Of a DNA stretch of 64,000 bases, positions 45,330 to 57,800 are shown piece by piece. Source of the stretch: Ascidia mentula (Eukaryota; Chordata; Ascidiacea; Phlebobranchia; Ascidiidae); contig OX387203.1 of NCBI GenBank assembly GCA_947561715.1, positions 10,230,001 to 10,294,000 on the forward strand, read 5' to 3'. Positions within the stretch are counted from its first letter, which is position 1. Every line of letters begins with the position of its first letter. The notes beneath the pieces were generated by a model. The model saw nothing but the letters and a program-made list of their open reading frames with translations, was not told where the DNA came from and searched no databases. Made by a program: the position numbers and the translations under genes.

Positions 45330-47740
45330 CAACATTTTTACATCAAGCGACTTGAAATTTTGCACACAAATATTAGATGCCAGCACAAAACGAGCAATAA
45401 AAACTAAATTGGCGTATGTCCTTTAGAATTTTATTGCTTGCCGAAAACACATGTTTCAAACTATGGTGGCTAAGGTTCGGCGGTTTTTACTAAATTTGAC
45501 AGTTGTCCGCCTGTGATTTCAACATTTTTCTATCAAGCGACTTGAAGTTTTGCACACAAATATTAGATGCCACTGCAAAACGAGCAATTAAAACCAAATT
45601 GGCGTATGTCCTTTAGTTTCTTATTGCTGCGCGAAAACGCATGTTTGAAACTACGGTGGCTAAGGTTCGGCGGTTTTGACTAAATTTGACAGTTGTCCTC
45701 CTGTGATTTCAACATTTTTCTGTCAAGCGACTTGAAGTTTTGCACACAAATATTAGATGCCACTACAAAACGAGAAATGAAAACGAAATTGACGTATGTT
45801 CTTTAGTTTCTTATTGCTGCGCGAAAACGCATGTTTGAAACTATGGTTTCTTAGATTCGGCGGATTTAACTAAATTTGACAGTTGTAAGCCTGTGATTTC
45901 AACATTTTTATATCAAGCGACTTGAAATTTTGCACAGAAATATTAGATGCCACTACAAAACGAGCAATCAAAACCAAATTGACGTATGTTCTTTAGTTTC
46001 TTATTGCTGCGCGAAAACGCATGTTTGAAACTATGGTTTCTTAGATTCGGCGGATTTAACTAAATTTGACAGTTGTAAGCCTGTGATTTCAACATTTTTA
46101 TATCAAGCGACTTGAAATTTTGCACAGAAATATTAGATGCCACTACAAAACGAGCAATCAAAACCAAATTGACGTATGTTCTTTAGTTTCTTATTGCTGC
46201 GCGAAAACGCATGTTTGAAACTATGGTTTCTTAGATTCGGCGGATTTAACTAAATTTGACAGTTGTAAGCCTGTGATTTCAACATTTTTATATCAAGCGA
46301 CTTGAAATTTTGCACAGAAATATTAGATGCCACTACAAAACGAGCAATCAAAACCAAATTGACGTATGTCCTTTAGTTTCTTATTGCTGCGCGAAAACGC
46401 ATGTTTGAAACTATGGTTTCTTAGATTCGGCGGATTTAACTAAATTTGACAGTTGTAAGCCTGTGATTTCAACATTTTTATATCAAGCGACTTGAAATTT
46501 TGCACAGAAATATTAGATGCCACTACAAAACGAGCAATCAAAACCAAATTGACGTATGTTCTTTAGTTTCTTATTGCTGCGCGAAAACGCATGTTTGAAA
46601 CTATGGTTTCTTAGATTCGGCGGATTTAACTAAATTTGACAGTTGTAAGCCTGTGATTTCAACATTTTTATATCAAGCGACTTGAAATTTTGCACAGAAA
46701 TATTAGATGCCACTACAAAACGAGCAATCAAAACCAAATTGACGTATGTTCTTTAGTTTCTTATTGCTGCGCGAAAACGCATGTTTGAAACTATGGTTTC
46801 TTAGATTCGGCGGATTTAACTAAATTTGACAGTTGTAAGCCTGTGATTTCAACATTTTTATATCAAGCGACTTGAAATTTTGCACAGAAATATTAGATGC
46901 CACTACAAAACGAGCAATCAAAACCAAATTGACGTATGTCCTTTAGTTTCTTATTGCTGCGCGAAAACGCATGTTTGAAACTATGGTTTCTTAGATTCGG
47001 CGGATTTAACTAAATTTGACAGTTGTAAGCCTGTGATTTCAACATTTTTATATCAAGCGACTTGAAATTTTGCACACAAATATTAGATGCCACTACAAAA
47101 CGAGCAATCAAAACCAAATTGACGTATGTCCTTTAGTTTCTTATTGCTGCGCGAAAACGCATGTTTGAAACTATGGTTTCTTAGATTCGGCGGATTTAAC
47201 TAAATTTGACAGTTGTAAGCCTGTGATTTCAACATTTTTACATCAAGCGACTTGAAATTTTGCACACAAATATTAGATGCCAGCACAAAACGAGCAATAA
47301 AAACTAAATTGGCGTATGTCCTTTAGAATTTTATTGCTTGCCGAAAACACATGTTTCAAACTATGGTGGCTAAGGTTCGGCGGTTTTTACTAAATTTGAC
47401 AGTTGTCCGCCTGTGATTTCAACATTTTTCTATCAAGCGACTTGAAGTTTTGCACACAAATATTAGATGCCACTACAAAACGAGCAATTAAAACCAAATT
47501 GGCGTATGTCCTTTAGTTTCTTATTGCTGCGCGAAAACGCATGTTTGAAACTACGGTGGCTAAGGTTCGGCGGTTTTGACTAAATTTGACAGTTGTCCTC
47601 CTGTGATTTCAACATTTTTCTGTCAAGCGACTTGAAGTTTTGCACACAAATATTAGATGCCACTACAAAACGAGAAATGAAAACGAAATTGACGTATGTC
47701 CTTTAGTTTCTTATTGCTGCGCGAAAACGCATGTTTGAAA
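45330..47740. repeat. Higher-order repeat with 1900-bp spacing
   Basis: A distinctive run of variant monomers (with CATCAAGCGA, CCAGCACAAAACGAGCAATA and CTACGGTGGC) at about 45340-45800 recurs at 47240-47700, exactly ten monomers later, then the copies diverge. Confidence 0.8.
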
Positions 47741-49009
47741 CTATGGTGGCTAAGGTTCGGCGGTTTTGACTAAATTTGACAGTTGTCCGCCTGTGATATC
47801 AACATTTTTCTATCAGGCGACTTGAAATTTTGCACACAAATATTAGATGCCACTACAAAACGATCAATCAAAACTAAATTGGCGTCTGTCCTTTAGAATT
47901 TTGTTGCTTGCCGTAAACGTATGTTTGAAACTATGGTGGCTACGGTTCGGCGGTTTTAACTAAATTTGACAGTTGTCCGACTGTGATTTCAACATTTTTA
48001 TGTCAAGCGACTTGAAATTTTGCACACAAATATTAGATGCCACTACAAAACGAGCAATGAAAACTAAATTGGCGTATGTCCTTTAATTTCTTATTGCTGC
48101 GCGAAAACGCATGTTTGAAACTATGGTGGCTAAGGTTCGGCGGTTTTAACTAAATTTTTGCAGTTGTCCGACTGTGATTTCAACATTTTTTATCAAGCGA
48201 CTTGAAATTTTGCACACAAATATTAGATGCCACTACAAAACGAGAAATGAAAACGAAATTGACGTATGTCCTTTAGTTTCTTATTGCTGCGCGAAAACGC
48301 ATGTTTGAAACTATGGTGGCTAAGGTTCGGCGGTTTTGACTAAATTTGACAGTTGTCGGCCTGTGATTTCAACATTTTTATATCAGGCGACTTGAAATTT
48401 TGCACACAAATATTAGATGCCACTATAAAACGAGAAATGAAAACCAAATTGACGTATGTCCTTTAGTTTCTTATTGCTGCGCGAAAACGCATGTTTGAAA
48501 CTATGGTGGCTAAGGTTCGGCGGTTTTAAGTAAATTTGACAGTTGTAAGCCTGTGATTTCAACATTTTTATATCCAGCAACTTAAAATTTTGCACACAAA
48601 TATTAGATGCCACTACAAAACGAGCAATGAAAACCGAATTGACGTATGTCCCTTTGGTTTCTTATTGCTGCGCGAAAACGCATGTTTGAAACTATGGTGG
48701 CTAAGGTTCGGCGGTTTTAACTAAATTTGACAGTTGTAAGCCTGTGATTTCAACATTTTTATATCCAGCAACTTGAAATTTTGCACACAAATATTAGATG
48801 CCACTACAAAACGAGCAATGAAAACCAAATTGACGTATGTCCTTTAGTTTCTTATTGCTGCGCGAAAACGCATGTTTGAAACTATGGTGGCTAAGGTTCG
48901 GCGGTTTTAACTAAATTTGACAGTTGTCGACCTGTGATTTCAACATTTCTTTATCAAGCGAATTGAAATTTTGCACACAAATATTAGATGCCACTACAAA
49001 ACGAGCAAT

Positions 49010-50390
49010 GAAAAACAAATTGGACTATGTCCTCTAGTTTTTTATTGCTGCGTGAAGACGCATGTTACAAACAATGGTCGCGAAGATCGTGCGGAAATAA
49101 CTAATTTTGAGAATTCCCTCCGGCAATATAAACAATTTTGAATCAAGCGACTTTAAATTTTATACACAAATACTAGATGGCGTTGCAAAACGAGTAGTGA
49201 AAACCAAATTGACGTATGTCCTTTAGTTTCTTATTGCTGCGCGAAAACGCATGTTTGACACTGTGATGGCTAAGGTTCGTCGGTTTTAACTAAATTTGAC
49301 AGTTGTCCGACTGTGATTTCAACATTTTTATATCACGCGACTTGAAATTTTGCACACAAATATTAGATGCCACTACAAAACGAGCAGTGAAAACCAAATT
49401 GACATATGTCCTTTAGTTTCTTATTGCTGCGTGAAAACGCATGTTTGACACTGTGATGGCTAAGGTTGGGCGGAATTAAGTAATTTTGAGAGTTGTCGGA
49501 CTGTGATTTCAACATTTTTATATCAAGCGACTTGAAATTTTGCACACAAATATTAGATGCCACTAAAAAACGAGCAATGAAAAACAAATTGGACTATGTC
49601 CTCTAGTTTTTTATTGCTGCGTGAAGACGCATGTTACAAACAATGGTCGCGAAGATCGTGCGGAAATAACTAATTTTGAGAATTCCCTCCGGCAATATAA
49701 ACAATTTTGAATCAAGCGACTTTAAATTTTATACACAAATACTAGATGGCGTTGCAAAACGAGTAGTGAAAACCAAATTGACGTATGTCCTTTAGTTTCT
49801 TATTGCTGCGCGAAAACGCATGTTTGACACTGTGATGGCTAAGGTTCGTCGGTTTTAACTAAATTTGACAGTTGTCCGACTGTGATTTCAACATTTTTAT
49901 ATCACGCGACTTGAAATTTTGCACACAAATATTAGATGCCACTACAAAACGAGCAGTGAAAACCAAATTGACATATGTCCTTTAGTTTCTTATTGCTGCG
50001 TGAAAACGCATGTTTGACACTGTGATGGCTAAGGTTGGGCGGAATTAAGTAATTTTGAGAGTTGTCGGACTGTGATTTCAACATTTTTATATCAAGCGAC
50101 TTGAAATTTTGCACACAAATACTAGGTGCCACTGCAAAACGAGTAATGAAAAACAAATTGGACTATGTCCTCTAGTTTTTTATTGCTGCGTGAAGACGCA
50201 TGTTACAAACAATGGTCGCGAAGATCGTGCGGAAATAACTAATTTTGAGAATTCCCTCCGGCAATATAAACAATTTTGAATCAAGCGACTTGAAATTTTA
50301 TACACAAATACTAGATGGCGTTGCAAAACGAGTAGTGAAAACCAAATTGACGTATGTTCCCTAGTTTTTTATTGCTGCGCGAAAACGCAT
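49010..50390. repeat. Higher-order repeat: 569-bp (3-monomer) units
   Basis: A three-monomer block that includes the diverged CTCCGGCAATATAAACAA variant is repeated 569 bp downstream, with a third partial copy to about 50390. It shows local amplification at the right edge of the satellite. Confidence 0.8.
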
Positions 50391-50809
50391 GTTACAAACG
50401 ATGGTCAATAAGATTGTGCTGAATTAACTAATTTTGAGAATTCCCGCCGGCAATATACACAATTTTCAAGCAAGTAATTTCTTCCAATTAAGAGATTTGT
50501 ATAACAATTTTGGTGCAGCTAGCACTTTTGGTGGCGAGATCCAATTGATATACTTTACACCATGTATGAAAAAATCGTAATCTAATGCACAAAAATATAT
50601 GGTAAAAAATTTTTTGTTACAGCCAATTTAACGATATATTTCACTTCAAAACATTTTGTTAGGACACACCAGAAATTTAACAAAATTTTCCGAAACGAAA
50701 TTGTTCAATTTGGAACGAAATTTTGTTACTCAGAACGGTTTTGTTAACGGTATTTCAGAGTAAATGGAAAATTGCATTATGCCCCATTACCGTCTAAAGA
50801 GTCTATCCG

Positions 50810-53800
50810 AGGAACGAAAATATGTTCCAACATTAAAAATTATGTTCTCCGAAACGAAAATTTAAGTTCGGGCAAAAAAAATTCAGTTCCTGAAACGGTA
50901 ATTCCGTTCCGGGAACGAAAATTCTGTTCAAGCAAAAAAAATTCTTTCCAGTATCGAAAATTCTGTTCCCCTAACGAAACTTATGTTCCAGTAACCAAAT
51001 TTTTGTTCCAGTAACAAAAATTCTGTTCCTGTAACGAAAATTCTGTTCCAGGATCAAAAAGTCACTTTTTTGAACGACATTTAGGTCGCGTATCAACAAT
51101 TTTCTTGAAAGAACGACAATTGTCCATGGATCGAAAAAGTACCTTCGACGGAAATGTAATTAATACCTCATAGTACGATAATTATGTTCCAAAAACGAAA
51201 TTTCTGTTCCAGTAACAAAAATTATGTTCCCGTAACGAAAATTCCGTTCCCGTAACGAAAATTCCGTTCCAGGATCAAAAAGTCACATTTTTGAACGACA
51301 TTTATGTCGCATATCAACAATTTTCTTGAAGGAATGACAATTGTTTCCTTGGATCGAAAAGGTACATTCAACGGGAATGTAATTATTCCTCATAGTACGA
51401 TAATTATGTTCCAAAAACGAAATTTCCCGCAACGAAAATTCTGTTCCAGTAACAAAAATTTTGTTCCCGTAACGAAAATTCTGTTCCCGTAACGAAAATT
51501 CTGTTCCAGTAACGAAAATTCCGTTCCCGTAACTAAAATTCTGTTCCAGTAACGAAAATTCTGTTCCAGCAACGAAATTTCTGTTCCCGTAACTAAAATT
51601 CTGTTCCAGTAACGAAAATTCTGTTCCAGTAACGAAAATTCCGTTCCCGTAACCAAATTCCGTTCCCGTAACGAAATTCCGTTCCTGTAACGAAAATTCT
51701 GTTCCAAAACCAAAAAGTCACTTTTTTGAACGACATTTAGGTCGCGTATCAACAATTTTCTTGAAAGAACGACAATTGTGCCCATGAATCGAAAAAGTAC
51801 CTTCGACGGAAATGTAATTATCCCTCATAGTACGATAATTATGTTCCAAAAACGAAATTTCTATTCCAGTAACAAAAATTCTGTTCCAGTAACGAAAATT
51901 CTGTTACCGTAACGAAAATTCCGTTCCCGTAACGAAAATTCCGTTCCAGTGACGAAAATTCTGTTCCCGTAACGAAAATTCTGTTCCCGTAACGAAAATT
52001 CTGTTCCCGTAACGAAAATTCCGTTCCCGTAACGAAATTCCGTTCCCGTAACGAAAATTCCGTTCCCGTAACGAAAATTCCGTTCCCGTAACGAAAATCC
52101 TGTTCCAGTAACGAAAATTCCGTTCCCGTAACGAAATTCCGTTCCCGTAACGAAATTCCGTTCCCGTAACGGAAATTCCGTTCCCGTAACGATAATTCCG
52201 TTCCCGTAACGAAAATTCTGTTCCAGTAACAAAAATTCTGTTCCAGTAACGAAAATTCCGTTCCAGTAACTAAAATTCTGTTCCAGAAACGAAAATTCTG
52301 TTCCAGTAACGAAAATTCCGTTCCCGAAACGAAAATTCCGTTCCCGTAACCAAATTCCGTTCCCGTAACGAAAATTATGTTCCAGTAACGAAAATTCCTT
52401 TCCAGGATCAAAAAGTCACATTTTTGAACGACATTTAGGTCGCGTATCAACAATTTTCTTGAAAGAACGACAATTGTGTCCATGGATCGAAAAAGTACCT
52501 TCGACAGAAATGTAATTAATACCTCATAGTACGATAATTATGTTCCAAAAACGAAATTTCTGTTCCAGGAACAAAAATTCTGTTCCAGTAACGAAAATTC
52601 CGTTCCCGTAACGAAAATTCCGTTACCGTAACGAAAATTCCGTTCTTATAACGAAAATTCCATTCCCGTAACGAAAATTCGGTTCCCGTAACTAAAATTC
52701 TGTTCCCGTAACTAAAATTCCGTTCCCGTAACGAAAATTCCGTTACCGTAACGAAAATTCCGTTCTTATAACGAAAATTCCATTCCCGTAACGAAAATTC
52801 GGTTCCCATAACGAAAATTCCGTTCCCGAAACGAAAATTCCGTTCCCGTAACCAAATTCCGTTCCCGTAACGAAAATTCTGTTCCAGTAACGAAATACTG
52901 TTCCAGTAACGAAAATTCCGTTCCAGTAACTAAAATTCTGTTCCAGTAACGAAAATTCTGTTCCAGTAACGAAAATTCTGTTCCCGAAACGAAAATTCCG
53001 TTCCCGTAACCAAATTCCGTTCCCGTAACGAAAATTCCGTTCCAGTAACGAAAATTCCGTTCCAGGATCAAAAAGTCACATTTTTGAACGACATTTAGGT
53101 CGCGTATGAACAATTTTCTTGAAAGAACGACAATTGTGTCCATGGATCGAAAAAGTACCTTCGACAGAAATGTAATTAATACCTCATTGTACGATAATTA
53201 TGTTCCAAAAACGAAATTTCTGTTCCAGTAACAAAAATTCTGTTCCAGTAACGAAAATTCCGTTCTGATAACGAAAATTCCGTTCCCGTAACTAAAATTC
53301 TGTTCCAGTAACGAAAATTCCGTTCCCGTAACTAAAATTCTGTTCCCGTAACGAAATTCCGCTCCCGTAACGAAAATTCCGTTCCCGAAACGAAAATTTC
53401 GTTCCCGTAACCAAATTCCGTTCCCGTAACGAAAATTCTGTTCCAGTAACGAAAATTCTGTTCCAGGATCAAAAAGTCACATTTTTGAACGACATTTAGG
53501 TCGCGTATCAACAATTTTCTTGAAAAAACGACATTGTGTCCTTGGATCGAAAAGGTACCTTCAACGGGAATGTAATTATTCCTCATTGTACGATAATTCT
53601 GTTCCAGAAACGAAATTTCTGTTCCAGTAACAAAAATTCCGTTCCCGTAACGAAACTTCGTTTTCAGTGACGAAAATTCCATTTGTGTAATGAAAATTCT
53701 GTTCCAGTAACGAAATTTCTGTTCCAGTAACGAAAATTCCGTTCCCGTAAGGAAAACTCCGTTCCCGTAACGAAAATTCTATTCCAGTAACGAAAATTCC

Positions 53801-54280
53801 GTTCCCGTAACGAAAATTCTATTCCAGTAACGAAATTTCTGTTTCAGTAACAAAAATTCCGTTCCCGTAACGAGAATTCTGTTCCATAAACGAAAATTAC
53901 GTTCCAGTAACGAAAATTACGTTCTCATAACCAAAATTCTGATCCAGGCGCGAAAAATCTGATCCAGAGACAATGATTCCGTTCCCGTAACGAAAATACT
54001 TTTCCAGGATCGAAAACTCAGTTTTTTGAACAAAATTTAGGTCGCTCAACAACAATTTTCTTGAAGAACGACAATTGTGTTCTTCGATCGAAAAGTAACT
54101 TCAATGGAAATTTAATTATTCTTCTGGTACGATAATTTTGTTCCAGTAACGAAAATTCTGTTCCCGTAACGAAAATTCCGTTCCTGTAACGAAAATTCTG
54201 TTCCAGTAACAAAAATTCCGTTCCCAGAATCAAAATTCGGTTCCAGGAACGCAAATTCTGTTCCGGGAACGAAAATTATG
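50810..54280. repeat. Compound minisatellite: 20-bp unit plus 140-bp modules
   Basis: The basic unit is close to AAAATTCCGTTCCCGTAACG, period 20 bp, with C/T and CC/CA variants. Blocks of it are separated by seven copies of a ~140-bp module starting near 51051, 51272, 51707, 52403, 53064, 53466 and 54006. Each module contains AACGACATTTAGGTCGCG-like and CAACAATTTTCTTGAA segments and ends in TAATTATGTTCC. Numbers of 20-bp units between modules vary. The minus strand lacks stop codons in all frames of the unit, giving long spurious reading frames. Confidence 0.95.
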
Positions 54281-54479
54281 TTCCATGCATATTTTCATCT
54301 TCCCGTAAGTGTCTACGTTTGAAAACATATATTCGTAATAAAATCAACCTTATACTCGTGAGCAAAACCACGTTATCTTCGTCTCTTTGTCGACATCTAG
54401 TGGTGATTTTTGGCTTGGTAGAATTTCGGAACACAATTTTTAGTGCGATATTACCCAAATTGTGATTTTGGAAACACAA

Positions 54480-54630
54480 TTCAAAAACCAAAATATGTTC
54501 CTGTAACGAAATTTTGCGTAAAAATAATGTTCCCGAAACGGTTTTTCTCATTTGGGAACGAAATTTCGTTTCTCGGAACGGTTTTGTAACGAAATTTCGG
54601 AACAAAGGCAAAAAATGTATTATGACTTTA
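54480..54630. repeat. Palindromic flank motif right of the minisatellite
   Basis: Contains GAACGAAATTTCGTTTC and GTAACGAAATTTCGGAAC, related to the motifs at 37801-37930 and 50640-50770. The GGGGTAAAGTCATAATACA-type edge (minus strand) resembles the GGGGCATAATGCA edge near 50780. Confidence 0.5.
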
Positions 54631-54721
54631 CCCCTTATTCTTGGCGAGCGCAATATTTTTAGGAGCAGCAGAGCCTCGATCAAGCACTGACATACAAATT
54701 CAATGCACTAACACGTGTTAT

Positions 54722-54727
54722 TTTATT
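54722..54727 (-). terminator. Candidate poly(A) signal of the GLUT-like gene
   Basis: AATAAA on the minus strand 75 bp past the stop codon. It is conserved in the inverted copy at 60808-60813, which fits a genuine 3'-end signal of the parent gene. Confidence 0.6.
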
Positions 54728-54801
54728 AGTAAGTTATATTGTAAATACACACAGCACTGATCTGTTCTGAAAGAAAGATAGTCTGCGCCATAAAAATTTC
54801 T

Positions 54802-57800
54802 TCACTTGAAGAAATTTTGTATTTGTTCTGGGGATTTCCCTTTAGTTTCCGGAAGGAAGCGAAACTGAAATATGACGTAAAGGATTGTACAGCCGATCCA
54901 TATTGTGACGGCATATGGTCCAAATGACCCCTGAAATTTAAAAGATTTTGTTTGAATTGATTGTCTCGACGACAACATGACCTTAAAATGCAACCGAAAA
55001 GAATTGATGTTGGTTGTCTCTTTAATTCATAAACGAAATTGTGAGTTGCATGATACCTGCAAGTAAGGAGCCAAGAAACCGACCAACCATGCAAAGAACC
55101 ACAAAACCATCGAACCATATCCAAATGCAGTGGGGCGTATCGGTTCTGTCGTTATGTCAGAAAGAACGACAAGAATTGATGGAGTCATAAAAGCCCAATA
55201 TCTGAAAAAAACAGGATACCACGTCGTACGAATTTCACACAAAATAATAAGCTAACTTACGAGCAAATTAAAATTCCGGTGGACAAAACGGCAATGATTG
55301 GCATGACGTTAGAAGCAAGATGAGATGTTTTTTGGCTTATAGTGAATAAAACTGCCGAAAGTAGAACAACAATTGTTGATCCTATCAAGACTTTCCGTCC
55401 TCCAAATCGATCAATGATTTTATACTGTGGAATACGTAGGTGATTATAATAAATTTGATTTTATACTGTGGGATAAGTAGGTGATTATAATAAATTTGAT
55501 TTTATACTGTGGGATACGTTGGTGATTATAATAGCTTTGATCGTGTTTTGCATAATAAATTTCAGAAGTTATTTATTTTTTAATATACAGCTAAATCTAG
55601 TATTTGAATTCAAATAAAATCAGGATGCTTATATTTGTTTTATTACAAAAGCTTTGTAAAACTTGTGTTTATCTAAAGTAATTTGTTAGCATCGTCATAT
55701 TTACTTATTTCGAGAAGTTTTATTGTAACATTCTATTTAATGTGGCGTAATTTGTAGTAATAACACTTCTGTGGTAAATTTATTCCAATTTTCTCACATT
55801 TTACTTACTTACCGCTGGTATACACAGAATACACTGAAGTCCAAAAACACCCAAAGTAGCAAATGTAACAGTTTCTGGGTCGATGCCAGCTTGCAGAAAC
55901 ACAATGTCGGTGTAGAAGATAAAATGACCTGCTCCATTCAACACGTAGCCGGCAAAAATAACGACGGCAGAAACAAATATGCGTCTGCAAACAAACATTT
56001 CTTAACCCTGAGGAAGTCTCGCCGGATAGTGGACAAAACGTTGGTTACAATAAACAGTTTCGTAACTTAAGTGCCAGAATAACAATTCCTATTAACAAAT
56101 ATTTCTTGTCAAAATTACAGATATATGATAACTCAGTAGTTGCTGGTGCACTATTGGAAAGACTGGCTGTTAAAAAACTTTGTTAGCACGTGCTTTCGCG
56201 AGCTTAATCTCGCTTCATCGTGTGTTGAAAATAGCGTGAGAAAGCAAAATGCGGTAACGGCACTAAAAACAAGAGAACAAAAACGCGCGAAGTGAAAATA
56301 CATTGCACCAGCAACTTCTGAAAGTTATAGACCTGATATGGCGTGTTGCAGTAATTGAATATAGAAGATAGTAAAACTCTTTATTTACACAAACTATAGT
56401 CGAATTTCTATATTTATTCCTTGATTCTGTTTGGTGATATATTGAATTCGAAAATAAGTTATAGACAAAATTTAATTAAGATTGAATGTTATTGGTTTAT
56501 AGTAGCAATATAGCCAATAACGTTTTAAATAGAGCTTCAGACAGTTTGATGACTATTGACCATTTTGCCAGCAACATAGTCAGGCAAAAACTAGCCGATT
56601 GTGTCGCCGATATTCACAGTTACTCACGAACCAATGGAAATGAACGTAATACTGAACACTCTATGGCCTAACAACTGTCTGAAAACCAAGAGTGCCGACA
56701 GATTTCTCCGAGAAAATTATTTATAAGCAATAGAACTAATAACGGTTTGAACAATGTCATTGTTTTCGGACACAATTTAAAAAAATATATATTATTGATA
56801 TGTTACCTGTATTGTTTCGTAGATAGTATTTCTTTCAAAGAGAGAACTGTATTGGATTTGTTTATTTCATTTTCGATTTCATTAAGTTCCATTTTAATAT
56901 CGTCCTGAAAAAACTCGTTACAATGCTTAGGCTACACTACGTCAACATTTTACTAAATGGCTGTTTTACTTTATTTCCTGTGCGAAGTTTTCCAAGTAGT
57001 TCCAGTGCCTCTTCGGTTTTCCCTTCCCTAATTAGGTAGTATGGAGTTTCAGGAAACCAAAAGCTTGCTGTAAGATACAGCAGAGATGGCAATGCACCAA
57101 ATGACACTGCTACTGGCCACAATACAGTTGTACCCAAACCCTAAAGTTATAAGTTTATTTTTTATTTGGAATAGTTTTAAAAATGCAGCAAACGCTAATT
57201 AAGGAGGAAACAATCACAAAAAAAAACAATAATTTATTTATGAAAAGTCGCGAAAAAATGTACAAACCTTGGGGTGACTAAGGGCGGGTCCCACGAACAA
57301 ACCAACTATAAGTGAAGTTGCAGTTATGCTTTGCCAGGCAGGATGCTTCTTTCTGACACTGGTTTCAGCGTTAAACATCGCCACGAGTGCTAAAAATCAA
57401 CCACAAAATTGAGGTCATATTCGGTCAACTTTATACCTAAAAATGAACAACCTAAAATGACGCCATTCCAATTGCAAAGGGCAACACATTTTTTATCCGT
57501 CCTACTTTTTCATCATTCTCATGCATCGATTTTAGAATTAGCGGAGGAGTTCAAAAAGGTAAATCATTTAATATACTGTCGATAAATCTTACTAAAATAA
57601 ACTCCCAGCGGAATTCCAACCAACAGCCTTCCGACAATGACAGCTTCGTAGGAGCCGGTGAGACCTCCAACCAAACAAATTATAACAACACCGATCAAGT
57701 TTAAGCAATGTGTGACTTGAAGGAGGTGTTTCCTGGATAAGATGCTCAACAGAAACTTGTTGCAACATCCACCTACGAATCCTCCGACCAGAACAAATGA

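Larger units (their letters stand above)
39216..50470. repeat. 190-bp satellite array, about 59 monomers
   Basis: A head-to-tail array with a period of 190 bp, recognisable by GCACACAAATATTAGATG and GCGCGAAAACGCATG in each monomer. Between about 42960 and 47200 most monomers are nearly identical and share a variant (TTTCTTAGATTCGGCGGATT). The edges are more diverged. Short reading frames within it are chance products, since 190 is not a multiple of three. Higher-order copies are listed separately. Confidence 0.97.
54690..55760. repeat. Left arm of ~1-kb inverted duplication
   Basis: This covers the last three GLUT exons, their introns, part of the preceding intron and the 3' flank. It is matched in inverted orientation by 59886-60835, with several indels. 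Borders are approximate. Confidence 0.85.

Noticed and set aside
40055-50156. Repeated minus-strand reading frames of 60-74 codons in the satellite
   Set aside because: They recur with the 190-bp monomer, and the frame shifts each monomer since 190 is not divisible by three. They are chance products of the repeat.
50810-54280. CRISPR-like look of short repeats with regular spacing
   Set aside because: The 20-bp units abut without unique spacers, the setting is eukaryotic and no cas genes exist. It is a compound minisatellite.
54276-54683. 135-codon minus-strand frame
   Set aside because: It spans the minisatellite edge and the palindromic flank repeat, with no recognisable domain.
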